Shown piece after piece: positions 9,570-19,263 of a stretch of DNA of 21,118 nucleotides (position 1 is its first letter; each line of letters opens with the position of its first letter). The stretch comes from Cladosporium sp. IMV 00045 (taxonomy: Eukaryota > Ascomycota > Dothideomycetes > Cladosporiales > Cladosporiaceae). The stretch is from the NCBI GenBank assembly GCA_001931905.2, contig MSJI02000286.1:1-21118 (forward strand), written 5' to 3'. The notes beneath the pieces were generated by a model. It was not told the DNA's origin and did not search any database. It saw only the letters and a list, made by a program, of their open reading frames with translations. Made by a program: the position numbers and the translations under genes.

Positions 9570-10408
9570 ATGGCAGAATTCACATCGCCAAAAGTCAAGC
9601 TATACACAAACCATCTTTGCCCATGTTCGTATCATAGAATACGCTTACAACATCAAGAATGCCATAAAAGATCACTGTAATGCTGACTTGATGATCAGGG
9701 GCATACCGCGCACACATCATTCTAGCAGAGCTACAGATTCCATATGAGGGATTCGTCATAGACCTCTCTGTTCCTCGCGCACCGGAGTACCTTTCCATCA
9801 ATTCGCCAGGAGTCGTTCCTGCGCTGGAGTATGATGCCTTCATCGTTACCGAATCTGCGATAGTGTGCACCTTCCTCGCTGACACATTTCCCTCGAGTGT
9901 TTGGCCAGCATCAACCAGTCTAGATGGACCATACATGCGCTCAAGAATCGATCACTTTGTCGAAACCTATTTCTCCACTGCTCAGGGTCAGTGGAGTAGG
10001 TTGCTGATGGCTAAGAACTATGAGGAAGAGGAGAAAGCAGCAAAAGCTTACGTTGATGCTGTCAGCAACAACACTGAGCATCTTCTGCAAGATACTAGAC
10101 CGTTCTTCGGAGGGAGCGACTCGATCACGTTAGCAGAGGTAATCCTTACGCAACAGGTATTCTCCACCCACTAAGCTTACATCCACGAACAGGTTTTAGT
10201 CGGGTCCTGGATGCTTCGCGTCTATAGCCTTCCCAATTACGGCGTTGTACCAGCGAACATACTCCAAGATCTGGAAAAGTCAGCTCCAAGATTTGATAAC
10301 TGGGCAAAACATGTTGTTGAGCACCCAAACGTGCGCTGTGTTTGGGATGAGAAGCCAATGGTTGAGGCAACCCAAAGGTGGATTGATCAAATGAGAGCAT
10401 CAGCCTAG
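9570..10408 (+). CDS. Glutathione S-transferase-like protein 2
   Basis: Exons 9570-9624, 9699-10138 and 10193-10408 give 236 aa; introns are 9625-9698 (74 bp) and 10139-10192 (54 bp). It is a paralogue of the protein at 6002: LYTNHLCPWAYR matches LYTNPLSPWSHR, and both have ESA-x-x-x-FLADT, PFFGG and ITLAE. Intron 1 splits the same Trp codon and intron 2 follows the same LAE in both genes. Unlike its paralogue it keeps the Cys of the CPW motif (Cys17). Where GST 1 has NPAGKIPVL, this one has NSPGVVPAL. The pair, with the P450 between them, suggests a local duplication followed by divergence. The partner substrate is unknown. Confidence 0.85.
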
Positions 10409-10756
10409 AGTCATGGGTAACTTATGATTTTGGATACTCTTCTATAGACCAGAAACCCTTTAAGGAGAAGCCATTCGAGGACATACAAGGTACGGTTTAC
10501 CCTAATTCTACGAGCTTCGCATGACTTCCAATGCAACTACTGGTTTCTTTCCGCAACTTCCTTGTGGCTTACGGCTTAACAGGTCAATAGAGTGAAGAAG
10601 GGAAATCTACCAACTCATTCATCCGTCACCCGTACGAACCTATCGATGTGAATTTGCTCCATTCCACATGAGTTTCTTTGAACTGGACTACTACTAGTTA
10701 TCGCCACTGACCCCTTTCCTCGCACTTCCCATGTAACTTATTATATCATCTACCGC
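10409..10756. other. Convergent intergenic region, GST 2 / coactivator pseudogene
   Basis: These 348 bp lie between two 3' ends. No gene, repeat or RNA structure is supported here. Confidence 0.4.
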
Positions 10757-12066
10757 CTACATCGAAACGCTCCCGGAGCTAGAGTAGCGCTCGTACCTGG
10801 CAGTCACAAGTGCCATAGTATTGCTCCTGAATCGCATCGTATGCTCTACGACCAATCTACCGCTGCTATCGCAAACACCGCTTATCATCTCCATCAACTC
10901 GGTCAAATTTAGACTAGGCTCGTTTGTGGGCTGTGATCTCGAGAAGTCTTGCACAAGCATAATGGTCTCAACTTCTGCCATGACCGTACCACACTCGGGA
11001 AGCAGTGGTGGAGCTAGGATCAACTTTGCCGCAGGATTTGCTTGCAAAACGCTAAGGTGTGCGTGGAGCTCAGCGGACAGTCGTTACCGCAACGAACCGT
11101 AGCAGTCAGAGAAGCGCAAAAGGTAGACGGCTGCGTCTTTGACAACTTGAAGGCCAATTTGAGTCTTTCGTTGGACGTTGATTCGGCTGTTGTGGGAATG
11201 TTTGGCTTGCTCGTCCGGTTCGGAATCTGAACAGTAATGTTAAGTGAAGGAAAGAGCCCTGCAAGCTGGACGGCAAACTCGTCTGATCTTGCGCACACCT
11301 GTATGCGATCTCTTTCAGTCATGCACTCTCAAAAACTCACGATGAGATTACTTACGTCGACGACACTTGGGTTGTTTAGCGTGTACCAGTTAAGGCGTCC
11401 CCAAAACCTCAATCAGGCTATCACCGGGGTACGCGGCACATCGATGGAAGGCGGACCACTGGCGTCGCAACCACTCCTGTTGAGCATAAGAAAATTCAAA
11501 TGATTGCGTGGCTCCATGGGAAGTAGAGAAGGCGCTTTCGCTCATACAACTGCCTCCCTACTGTCGCTGGGTAGCCGTTGTCATGTGCAGAGAGGCAGGG
11601 GCAACGCTCTCTGCCAAGAACATTGTAGCGTCTAGAAGACTCATATCCGTTACGAGGGCGGTCGACAAAGGAGTGTGAGCAATGCTACCGGGCTCCGGCT
11701 GACTCATGAAGCCGACGGTTGCTGTCATCCGGACAACACGATCAAGTTGGATTGGTGAAACACCAGCCAGACCAGCAACCTCCGTCGTGGGTATGCTGCC
11801 CGTCAAAGGGACAAGCGCAAGTAGTTGGAACTCTCCAAGCCATTTTAGACATGACAGTATTTGCATCTGTCTCTCGATGTCAGGCATCATCCAGTCACCA
11901 GCCTTCGACGACATTCAAGAGGACTTCATACCTGACTGGCAAGGTGCTGTATGAACCGAGCTGGTTGAGAATTGTTGGGAGCGTTCGTCGAAACAAACGG
12001 ACGAGGCGCGTTCACTGTTGATGATCGTTGCTCATTGGCCACGTTGAGTTGATCTGGGTTTGGCAT
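10757..12066 (-). pseudogene. Broken AflS/MdpA-like pathway coactivator
   Basis: The reverse strand encodes successive pieces of one protein of the AflS (AflJ) family, an O-methyltransferase-like coactivator that partners AflR-type regulators. Exon 1 runs from the ATG at 12066 to 11932; a likely 59-bp intron is 11873-11931. Exon 2 gives CLKWLGEFQLLALVPLTGS and RVVRMTATVGF. A further intron is 11299-11355, before VCARSDEFAVQLAGLFPSL. The end of the family is recognisable as LQANPAAKLILAPPLLPECG and GVCDSSGRLVV. Four lesions interrupt it: a TAG at 11560-11558, a frameshift near 11405, a frameshift near 11175-11205, and a TAA at 11086-11084. Homology resumes in a new frame after each shift and continues in frame through each stop, so introns do not explain them. 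I infer the gene is dead; sequencing error would need four independent mistakes. Any surviving product would be only the N-terminal part. Confidence 0.8.
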
Positions 12067-12540
12067 GATGAAGATTTGGACAGCTGAGAGGGAGTGAACA
12101 AGATACCCCAGGGTCTCCACCCCAACGTTAACTTAATTCAGACTGGGGCGATTGAAGGATGCAGATAAGGCAGATTGCAATCAATCCGTACCTCGCCAAG
12201 ATGCAGCGGCTTATTAATAGCTGACGCGGGGTGTTCTGGCCTTTCGGGGCATTATTCCTGACGAGCCTGATGCATGACAAGCTCGCCTATTACGACGACA
12301 GGAGCGAATTCTGCCGCCAGTCGGCTCGCTGCGTGGCTGGCTTTCGTGATGGAGGAAGACTGCACCCCGGCTTCGTGACATCACACCATGGGATATGGCG
12401 GGGGCTCGGGAGCATGATACATATGTAATATGTCAAGACATTTTTGGCTCCGGCCGATTTTGTTACGAGCGAGATCATGCCCGTGGCGAACAACGATGGT
12501 TTCCTATTTGCGAGCAAGTGCTGTTGGGTGCTTCATCAAC
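12067..12540. other. Intergenic region upstream of the coactivator pseudogene
   Basis: These 474 bp contain the former promoter of the AflS-like gene and the 3' end of the AvfA-like gene. Open frames are short and unrecognisable. No AflR-type site was found. Confidence 0.4.
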
Positions 12541-13315
12541 CTAGCCAGCTATCAGACCATATGTCCATGGAAAGAAGTGGTAGAGCAGTCCTTCCATAAT
12601 AAGCATTGACGAGCCCCACGGAATGGCCACATCGTTCGAGGTGGGGTTGACAGCGACACGTTTAATGTCATATAGGTCGCCGTGAGCCTCCGCGATTTCA
12701 ATCATGCCTGCAGCCAAGTCCAAGAATGACACCGGCGACACGGCTTCTTTGGTGCTCAGTACATGACCTCTGAAAGTCATAAGTCAGAGCGCCGGGGCGG
12801 GCGAAAGTCGCTGTAACAAGATGTTCCTTGGAGCGCAAGTATGTTTCGGCGGCTTTGAGGTCGTCATAGATGTATGAGAAAGCCCGGTAGAGCATGTTTC
12901 TTGCGAACGTAGGCACGCTGCCCATGAGCCGATGATCTGTTGAGGCTGAAGATAGGACGATAAGCTTCGGAAGCCGTTCATTTTGTTTTGCAAGTTTTTC
13001 CAGAGCCATCACAACAGCGAATGCAGTGTCTTGTGCGATTGAACAAGCGGGGATGTTCTTGGTGGTGGCGACGGTCAGGAATGCTGCGTGCGTTTGGCTC
13101 AAATATTCCGCCAGTAAGTCCGTATCTGACACGCTTTCCTCGTATACTTGAATTTGGCTGTTCTGCTCAATATCCGGCTGCAACCTGACAAGCTTGTCTC
13201 TGGACCGGCAGTAGGCCTTGACAGTGTTGCTTGGGGACTGGAGGAGGACATCGAGTAAGGCTTGCCCACAGTTACCTGTAGCACCTAGGACAGCGTAATT
13301 CGACTTCGCGGACAT
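12541..13315 (-). pseudogene. AvfA/StcO-like NAD(P)-binding oxidoreductase with one-base frameshift
   Basis: The ATG at 13315 opens a Rossmann-fold protein, SNYAVLGATGNCGQALLDVL, with the dinucleotide-binding GATGNCG at about residues 10-16. The NmrA-like/AvfA family is followed without introns to FARPGALTYDFQR, near 12768. There the family continuation, GHVLSTKEAVS ... SFLDLAAGMIEIAE ... FFPWTYG, is found only in another frame, ending at the TAG at 12543-12541. The two frames abut with no room for an intron, so one base appears to be missing at about 12766-12770. Without it the gene would encode about 258 aa. AvfA/StcO act in averufin-to-xanthone chemistry, and MdpK-type homologues occur in emodin-derived pathways. 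A TCG-N5-CGA motif lies about 250 bp upstream. It is either a recent pseudogene or a base-calling error; a single lesion is weaker evidence than in the coactivator. Confidence 0.78.
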
Positions 13316-13783
13316 GGCAACGAGATAATAGATCAATCTTCAGTAGTTTAAGCTGCGAGATGCAAGTGTCTGAGTCTTGCAGTAACGTTATTCTGGAAAT
13401 GCTTTTTGCAGGTTCAATGATCTATTAAGTAGATGACTGGCGTGATCGGCCCGCTTGTTTCCATGCCCATTACCCCGAGATGACGACAACATGTTTAGCG
13501 TGATACGCTCGATTTAGTCTGTAATGCTGGCTCGTGGTGGCGGGAGTTTTCTTTGGTTACAAGCTCGATTGGCGAGAGACGGGATGAGCTTAGTTGACCC
13601 AGGCTTGTCTCTTGCCTCTTATAACTTATCGTTTCCGCCTTTCGGTATGAATTGGCGTGGTCATCCAACCGTATCTCGTACAGTTGGCTATCGGAAATCT
13701 GGTCAACGACGAGAAATTGATTCCGCATTAAGAAGCGCTGCTTGATATACTATCTATCGCATTTTTCTTGGCTCGAATTCCAA
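13316..13783. other. Intergenic region upstream of the AvfA-like gene
   Basis: These 468 bp hold the AvfA-like promoter and the 3' end of the SDR at 13784. Apart from the motif at 13565-13575 nothing is supported. Confidence 0.4.
13565..13575. promoter_or_regulatory. AflR-type TCG-N5-CGA motif upstream of AvfA-like gene
   Basis: TCGATTGGCGA is an exact match to the palindromic AflR-family site, about 250 bp upstream of the AvfA-like ATG. The same caution about chance occurrence applies as for the copy at 7007. Confidence 0.3.
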
Positions 13784-14764
13784 TTAGTTATGCTCTGGGC
13801 GCTTCAGAATATCTTGGAAGATCCTTTGAGTGAAGTCCCACACCTTTTGGTCGACCTGGCGCTCCCTCATCCCACCCAACACTGCTTCATTATTCTTCTC
13901 CTCGCCATCCGCTCCAACCATGAATATGCCTCCACCAGACATCTGAGCACGAGTTGACCCGTTGATGAGAGGGGCCAGGCCATCCTTGACAGCATACATA
14001 TCACTTGTAGCCAGGAACAAAGCGCGTTCCCCTGCCTCATCTTGCGTTCTGGGATTCGGCGGGTTCAAGCCATTTGCATTGCTCCGAGCCAAGCCAGGCG
14101 TGCTCACAGCACCAGGATGAAAGTGTGTGATACTCAAACCCTCGTTTCGTTGCGCCATGAACTCCAAGCTAAGGGTACTCATGGTGGCGGAATGACGAGA
14201 TGCGTTCCTCATAGTCCAGTTGGATGGATCCCGAAGATCAAGATCATCCTCATTGAGAGGCTGCTCCTCCCCAGATGCAAGGATTGTTACAATTCGAGGG
14301 CTCGAGGAGGCTTTCAGAGCAGGTAGCAATTTCTGAGCCGCATGCTGGCGACAATAGTACCGCGTTGACATAGAAGGATCCAGACCCTCCTCGGTATTGA
14401 CTTGCCCTTCGAAGGCAAAGAAACCGGCAGACATGAAAAGTAAGTCCACTTCTGACTCTTTCTTGAGTACTTCTTCCATTGCCAGATCAATATCCCCGAC
14501 AAGCGCAGCGTCAGCTTGCAAGAGCGTACAGGAAATTGATGGATTTGTCTGCTCCAATGTATCCAGAAATTGCCGGTGTGAGGCAGTCGACTTTTCCCGA
14601 GCGGTACTGTAAATCCGCGAGGCGGGAGCTGCTTTCGCGAAACGTTCCAGGGCACTTTGGCCGATACCTGATGATGCACCAACGAAGACTGCAACGAGGC
14701 CTGAGGCTTGTGGAGAAGTAGCGAGGCTCGCATTTGAAAGCCTTGCTTCTTCGATCGAGACCAT
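13784..14764 (-). CDS. Atypical short-chain dehydrogenase/reductase
   Basis: A single exon of 326 aa. The ATG at 14764 is preferred because MVSIEEARLSNASL leads into VFVGASSGIG at the usual distance; an in-frame ATG at 14824 would add a 20-residue hydrophobic leader. The cofactor motif GASSGIG is at about residues 29-35. The NNAG position reads MSAG, and the strand before the active site reads IVTILASGEE. The canonical catalytic YxxxK is not visible: the region reads NASRHSATMSTLSLEF, without Tyr or Lys at the expected spacing. Downstream ITHFHPGAVSTPGLAR fits the PG motif of SDRs. Fungal SDRs of this kind occur in secondary-metabolite clusters, but the reaction is unknown. No lesion is visible. 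It shares its strand with the genes on both sides. Confidence 0.8.
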   Translation of the reverse strand: MVSIEEARLSNASLATSPQASGLVAVFVGASSGIGQSALERFAKAAPASRIYSTAREKSTASHRQFLDTLEQTNPSISCTLLQADAALVGDIDLAMEEVLKKESEVDLLFMSAGFFAFEGQVNTEEGLDPSMSTRYYCRQHAAQKLLPALKASSSPRIVTILASGEEQPLNEDDLDLRDPSNWTMRNASRHSATMSTLSLEFMAQRNEGLSITHFHPGAVSTPGLARSNANGLNPPNPRTQDEAGERALFLATSDMYAVKDGLAPLINGSTRAQMSGGGIFMVGADGEEKNNEAVLGGMRERQVDQKVWDFTQRIFQDILKRPEHN

Positions 14765-15276
14765 GGCTGCAAAGTACGAAGCGAGCTGAATGAGATAATA
14801 GAGAGTCTGGCGATGAATTAGCATGAAAGAGAGCAGCACGAAAAAAGATAGGTCGCTGCTGAACTTATTTGATCTGGACTTACGTATGGAGAATGAATCA
14901 GATTCCACCGACGTCAACTATCCCCCCGTTGCATTACAAGAATGTAATTTGACCTACTTGGCAGCAATATTGTCCGAGCCCGATAACAGTCTTGCTCGGG
15001 CAGAGACCGCGTCTCTTGCCTCTAGCAACCACTGATCACTCATCGAGAAACAACAGCGATAGTTTTGATTTGCAGAAACTATCAAATGGTGGAAAAGTGA
15101 AACTTTAGTTTTGGAAAGCTCTACAAATCTCGATACAGTATTGAGAACCGGAACGATTGTTTTGCATAATCACAGTTATACATTGTGTCGGTGCTTTACT
15201 TTAGGATCTTCTCTCGATGACATCCATTTATGTAAATGTGTAATAGCTCTTGAGATCAGACACCCGGATCTGAGCA
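14765..15276. other. Intergenic region upstream of the atypical SDR
   Basis: These 512 bp contain the SDR promoter and the 3' end of the next gene. They are A/T-rich around 15060-15250, with no credible ORF, repeat or RNA gene. Confidence 0.4.
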
Positions 15277-16140
15277 TCAGTTCTTCTTATGGTGCTTCAA
15301 TTTCTTCAGATCTTCTCCATCATTTTCCACCACAACGCGAGAGCTGCGAACCTCAGGAGCATCAAGCAACATCTTGTAGACGTTGGCGAAGTCGGAGGAT
15401 TTAGTCACACCATGCTCCAGAGCATCCTTGTCGTTCTCGACACGGTAACAGAGATAAATCTCGTTGAAGCGGACATTGGTCTCATCGTTTTCACGAGCAG
15501 CAGCTTTCGTGAACGGGAACAGTGCGCCCTGTGTCATTGCCGGGAGTACATGGGAAGCCACGTCGCCTTGGGAGCCTGTGCAGATGGTCCACGTGCTCTT
15601 CGGATATCTCTGCTCCTTGAGATACCCAATCGTGTCGCGGTAAGCGACTTGTTCAAAGAATTAGCACTTGCAAAGAACTTTGGGTCCCAAACATTTGATT
15701 GGCCAGACTTGACTTACAGAAGTTTGACTCGAAAGAAATGTTCATGTTTGTACGAAGCCTCTCGGTGCTGATACCTTCGATGGGATCAATGACATACTCG
15801 CCACCCACTGCAGAGAAATCGCGGTCAGCTGTGCACGCACTGCAAGGAACCAAAAGGGTGACTCGCCGCTGGACCAGACATGCTGGAATGCCGGAAGCTT
15901 GCCTGCCCGGACTTGGTCCACCACGCCTTTCACACCAGTGTCCGAGAGCACATCGGCCTCTGTGAATGTGATTCCATCTGCAGAACCGATGTATTTGACC
16001 AGCTTATCTGCAGAGTTCTGGTTCCGGACTACTGCCAACACGTTGCGCTTCGCGCTGAGAGCTGCGCGGACAGCGGAGAATCCGATGTTGCCAGTAGAGC
16101 CAACAACAAGAACTGTCTCAGCAATGGTTTTGAGAGACAT
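15277..16140 (-). CDS. NAD(P)-binding Rossmann-fold oxidoreductase
   Basis: Three exons on the reverse strand: 16140-15867, 15807-15718 and 15647-15277, give 244 aa. The N-terminus reads TVLVVGSTGNIGFSAVRAAL with nucleotide-binding GSTGNIG at about residues 14-20, then a basic VVRNQNSADKL segment after the second strand, suggesting NADP preference. Exon 3 has STWTICTGSQGD, equivalent to the SDR active-site strand. The intron at 15648-15717 is canonical (GTAAGT). The intron at 15808-15866 seems to use a GC donor (GCGAGT): only that choice keeps the run HVWSS-VGGEYV in frame, while the nearby GT gives an early stop. The protein resembles short atypical SDR/NmrA-like enzymes in secondary-metabolite clusters. 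The substrate is unknown. It is divergent from the EthD gene. Confidence 0.78.
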
Positions 16141-16755
16141 TGAGTATACGTAACGGTTCCAGGCGTAAGGCAAGAAAGAGACGACAATGACGGTCAAGTT
16201 ACTTCTCTCAACTTCGTTTACTTACTGTGAAGTACCTGCAGTCTCTCTGCTTTTTATCTTTTGGCACGTCATGCAGAGCCAAGAAAGACATCAAACCCAT
16301 GCAAGATAGCCATTAACAATCTGATGCAGAAAACATACCGAAACCCCGAAACCCCTCACGCCTGGAAGCTCCGAAGATTCCTTTGCAGGGAGCTGGCCAT
16401 CGCTTACAAGTTTTGCGATCTGTGCCAAGTGCATGCACGTCACCGCCGCAGATCACGGCCTAATATCGACCCGCGTCTAAACAAAAGAAGAAGGACCATG
16501 TTCCTACCTTCGCACGTTCTGTAAAGCGATCGCCGAAAATGATGAGTACGTGCTGCATCGCTCCAAGATTCTATTGTCCGGGCTCGGAGGGACTCAATGA
16601 CCCGAGATGACTCTGCTTGACATCTATCTCGCTCTCCAGTCCGCTATGCATGTAAGTGCCGTCTTCGAGGGGAGGGAGTGGACTTATCGCGGGCTTTGAT
16701 CGTTTCAACGTACTATTCTTCCAGATCACACATCGAAAGAAGCCTGGAACTTGTC
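16141..16755. promoter_or_regulatory. Divergent promoter region, NAD(P)-binding protein / EthD decarboxylase
   Basis: These 615 bp separate two head-to-head start codons. A TATA-like patch (reverse strand GATAAAAAG, about 16250-16258) lies about 110 bp upstream of the leftward gene. The open frame at 16261-16524 has no recognisable content. No exact TCG-N5-CGA site was seen. Confidence 0.45.
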
Positions 16756-17388
16756 ATGGCTTCTCAAGCGCCCACCGACGAGCCGCTCGCTCCTAGCAAG
16801 TATCTCTGCTTGACCATCTTAGGTTATCGCAAACCCGGCATGAGTGAGGAAGCCTATCGACGCCACATGTGTACGGTATCCGCACCGCTTACCAAGAATT
16901 TGATGGCAAAGTATGGAGTGAAACGATGGACTATGGTGAGTGACATTCGCTGATGCTGATCTTGTACGGGTGTTGCGTCACCCATACGTTAGCTGCAACT
17001 CGGTGCGGCTCTTGCTGGTATATCTAGACTTACTAACTTGTAATCAATAAGATCCACAATCCGCAACAAACCAGGCAAATGATGACACAGCTTCTTGATA
17101 CGCAGATGACTAACATCGCGGAGTATGACTGCTTCAGTCAGGTTGTGTTCGAGAGTCTGGAGCATTACAAATCGATGAAGGAAGATCCCTTCTACAGAAA
17201 GCACCTTTTCCGAGATCACGAGAACTTCGCTGATGTTGAGAGGAGCGTGTAAGCCTCTCTCACAGCAAATATACCATCTCGCGATCTGTCAGGCCGGTTG
17301 ATGCTAACTTACGTCCAGAATGACGATTGGCTGGATCGAAGAATGGGTAAACAACGGCGTCGTTCGCAACGGCTTAGAATTCCCTTGA
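16756..17388 (+). CDS. EthD-domain decarboxylase (atrochrysone carboxylic acid decarboxylase type)
   Basis: Exons 16756-16935, 17052-17248 and 17319-17388 give 148 aa. Intron 1 (116 bp) has a perfect TACTAAC branch sequence before its AATAAG acceptor; intron 2 (70 bp) has GCTAAC before GTCCAG. The EthD ferredoxin-like fold is recognised from [20 protein letters not shown], then [40 protein letters not shown] and the closing [10 protein letters not shown]. This matches the small decarboxylases (TpcK/ClaH/MdpH C-terminal type) that convert atrochrysone carboxylic acid to the anthrone precursor of emodin. Its presence, with the thioesterase and the anthrone oxygenase remnant, is strong evidence for an emodin-type pathway. 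No lesion is seen. Confidence 0.9.
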
Positions 17389-17843
17389 GTCCAGGAAGTA
17401 GTTGAGCTGATTCGTTATAATCTAGCCTTGATGATAGACCTCTACCCTGTAAGCCAGGATATTGTGGAGCTTCGTTTGCAAGCAGTACATTCTTTCTACG
17501 CAAATTGAGAACCCATATTTCATTTCGATCATAAAATCGCGATCATAAGGAAGACAAAAGCAGAGCTTGGTCCTGAAGTTTCACTCATACAGCTCCGTCC
17601 AGGGCTCATATGGATTGACTGGATGAGGATGACATTGTCCGATCAAACCTCTATTTCATCTCATGCAGAAGACCTCTTTCACGAAGATTGCTATGAGATC
17701 TAAGCGCAGTCGAAGACATTCGGGCGGACATTCGAACCAAGTAGGTTAGCTGTTCGAAACTTACTGGTTTGGTACCTGGCGCTTTTGGTTGGCTAAGTGG
17801 GATGGAATACTTCAGAATCCATGGCTTTTTATCGTGAACGATC
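17389..17843. other. Convergent intergenic region, EthD / reductase
   Basis: These 455 bp lie between two 3' ends. A reverse open frame across 17651-17947 overlaps the last reductase exon in a different frame and is a shadow. Nothing else is supported. Confidence 0.45.
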
Positions 17844-18808
17844 TTAAGCTGCTCCGCCATCAATTCCCAAAACTTTGCCATTGATCCACTCAGACTGGTC
17901 TGCAGCCAAGAAACAAACAACGTAGGCAATATCCACTGGGTAGCCACATCGCGTCAAGGGAGACACATGCGCCACAATCTATACAATAACCATAATCAGC
18001 ATCGTTTGTTCCAAACAGTAGCACCTGAAATCATGTGGTACGTACATCGAGAATTTGCTCCTTTGTCAATTGATCGGCATTCGGCAAGTAGTCCTTTGCT
18101 GTTTCGTGGAACATGTCCGTGACAGTGCCCCCTGGCGCAACAGCGTTGACAGTGATCTTCTTCTTGCCACAATCTTTGGCCAGACAGCGAACGAAAGCAT
18201 TGATGGCAGCTTTGGATGCTGAGTACAGAGAGTGCTTAGGAACTGTGAAGTTCGAAGCTGTGTTCGAACTCATTAGAATGATGCGTCCGCCTTCGCGAAT
18301 ATGCTTGTAAGCCTCTCTGGTCACGAAGAATTGACCACGGGTGTTGATGCTGAAGACGCGGTCGAACTCGTCCTGCGAAATCCGTCAGTAGCTTTCCCAA
18401 ATTCGGTTTGTCGGGACACTAGGAGAAAGTGTGCTTTTGGGCACGACTTTGATAGCTTACTTCTGTAACGTCCTCGAGATGCCCAAAGCTAACAACACCT
18501 GCGTTCGAGCAGACGATGTCAAGCTGGCCGTAAGGCTTGCTTGCCTCTTGAAAGAGCCTCTCAATGTCAGCGACTTTGCGACAGTCTGCTTGAATGGCCA
18601 CCGCGTCTGATCCTAGAGCTTTGATCTCTTCAACCACAGCTCCTGCTGGCCCTGCGGATTTCGCATAGTTCACAATGACCTTCGCACCACATCGCGCAAG
18701 CTCTACAGCCATCGCAGCACCGATACCGCGTCCAGAGCCAGTCACTAAAGCGACCTTCCCCTCTAGGTTAAAGAGAACCTTCTTGCTGCCGTTCGTTTTG
18801 GAATCCAT
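17844..18808 (-). CDS. Trihydroxynaphthalene / versicolorin reductase-like SDR (anthraquinone ketoreductase)
   Basis: Three exons on the reverse strand: 18808-18461, 18372-18046 and 17978-17844, give 269 aa; introns are 18373-18460 (GTAAGC ... CGCAG) and 17979-18045 (GTACGT ... TATAG). The cofactor motif TGSGRGIG is at about residues 23-30, the NAG motif is CSNAGVV, and the catalytic triad is Ser152, Tyr166 and Lys170 (MSSNTAS ... YSASK). The C-terminal signature [14 protein letters not shown] is typical of naphthol and versicolorin reductases (T3HN reductase, Ver-1/StcU, MdpC). In emodin pathways MdpC-like enzymes reduce the hydroquinone before the scytalone dehydratase-like enzyme removes water; both partners are present and apparently intact here. 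The ATG at 18808 is the first in the open frame. It is divergent from the anthrone oxygenase. Confidence 0.92.
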
Positions 18809-19263
18809 ATTGCTCAATGTTTGGAAAGTGGGATGGGATAGCTTATTGGATTTCAAGATGTAGTTGTCTTAGACATTTTTTCCAAGCTAGGATAACGCCT
18901 TCTTTTGTTTCTTGCTGTGTCACATGTCGGCCATCCTTGATCGGGTAGTTTGAATGCTTTGATTTGGAGTCATCGCAAGTCACCAAGTATGTTGGCTACT
19001 GTGATAGATAATCTTGCCGATATATTTTAGCTTTGGTGATGATGTCGTTCAGTCGGCAAAATAACAATCATCGAGCTTTGAATTGCCGCGAATACATGTA
19101 TGGGTTCGGCTTGTTTTCCCAAATCTAGGCCTCGGTTGAAAATTGATTTTTGCTATCTACAACTCTCGCTATTACATCGCAGCATTTCTATGAAACCGCA
19201 CCTATCTTTGTTCCTTCTTTCTCGTCTGTTTGCTGTTGAGCCTTGTCGACTCCATCTCACACC
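18809..19263. promoter_or_regulatory. Divergent promoter region, reductase / anthrone oxygenase
   Basis: These 455 bp lie between two head-to-head start codons. A TATATTTTAG patch near 19020-19029 is a candidate core element. No exact TCG-N5-CGA site, repeat or ORF of note was found. Confidence 0.45.

Noticed and set aside
11558..11914. A stand-alone 118-aa gene on the reverse strand
   Set aside because: It is the second exon of the AflS-like protein ended by a premature TAG; family blocks continue beyond the stop and before its apparent ATG.
17651..17947. A separate 98-codon reverse gene
   Set aside because: It overlaps the last exon of the naphthol reductase-like SDR in a different frame; the SDR exon carries the diagnostic [14 protein letters not shown] end.
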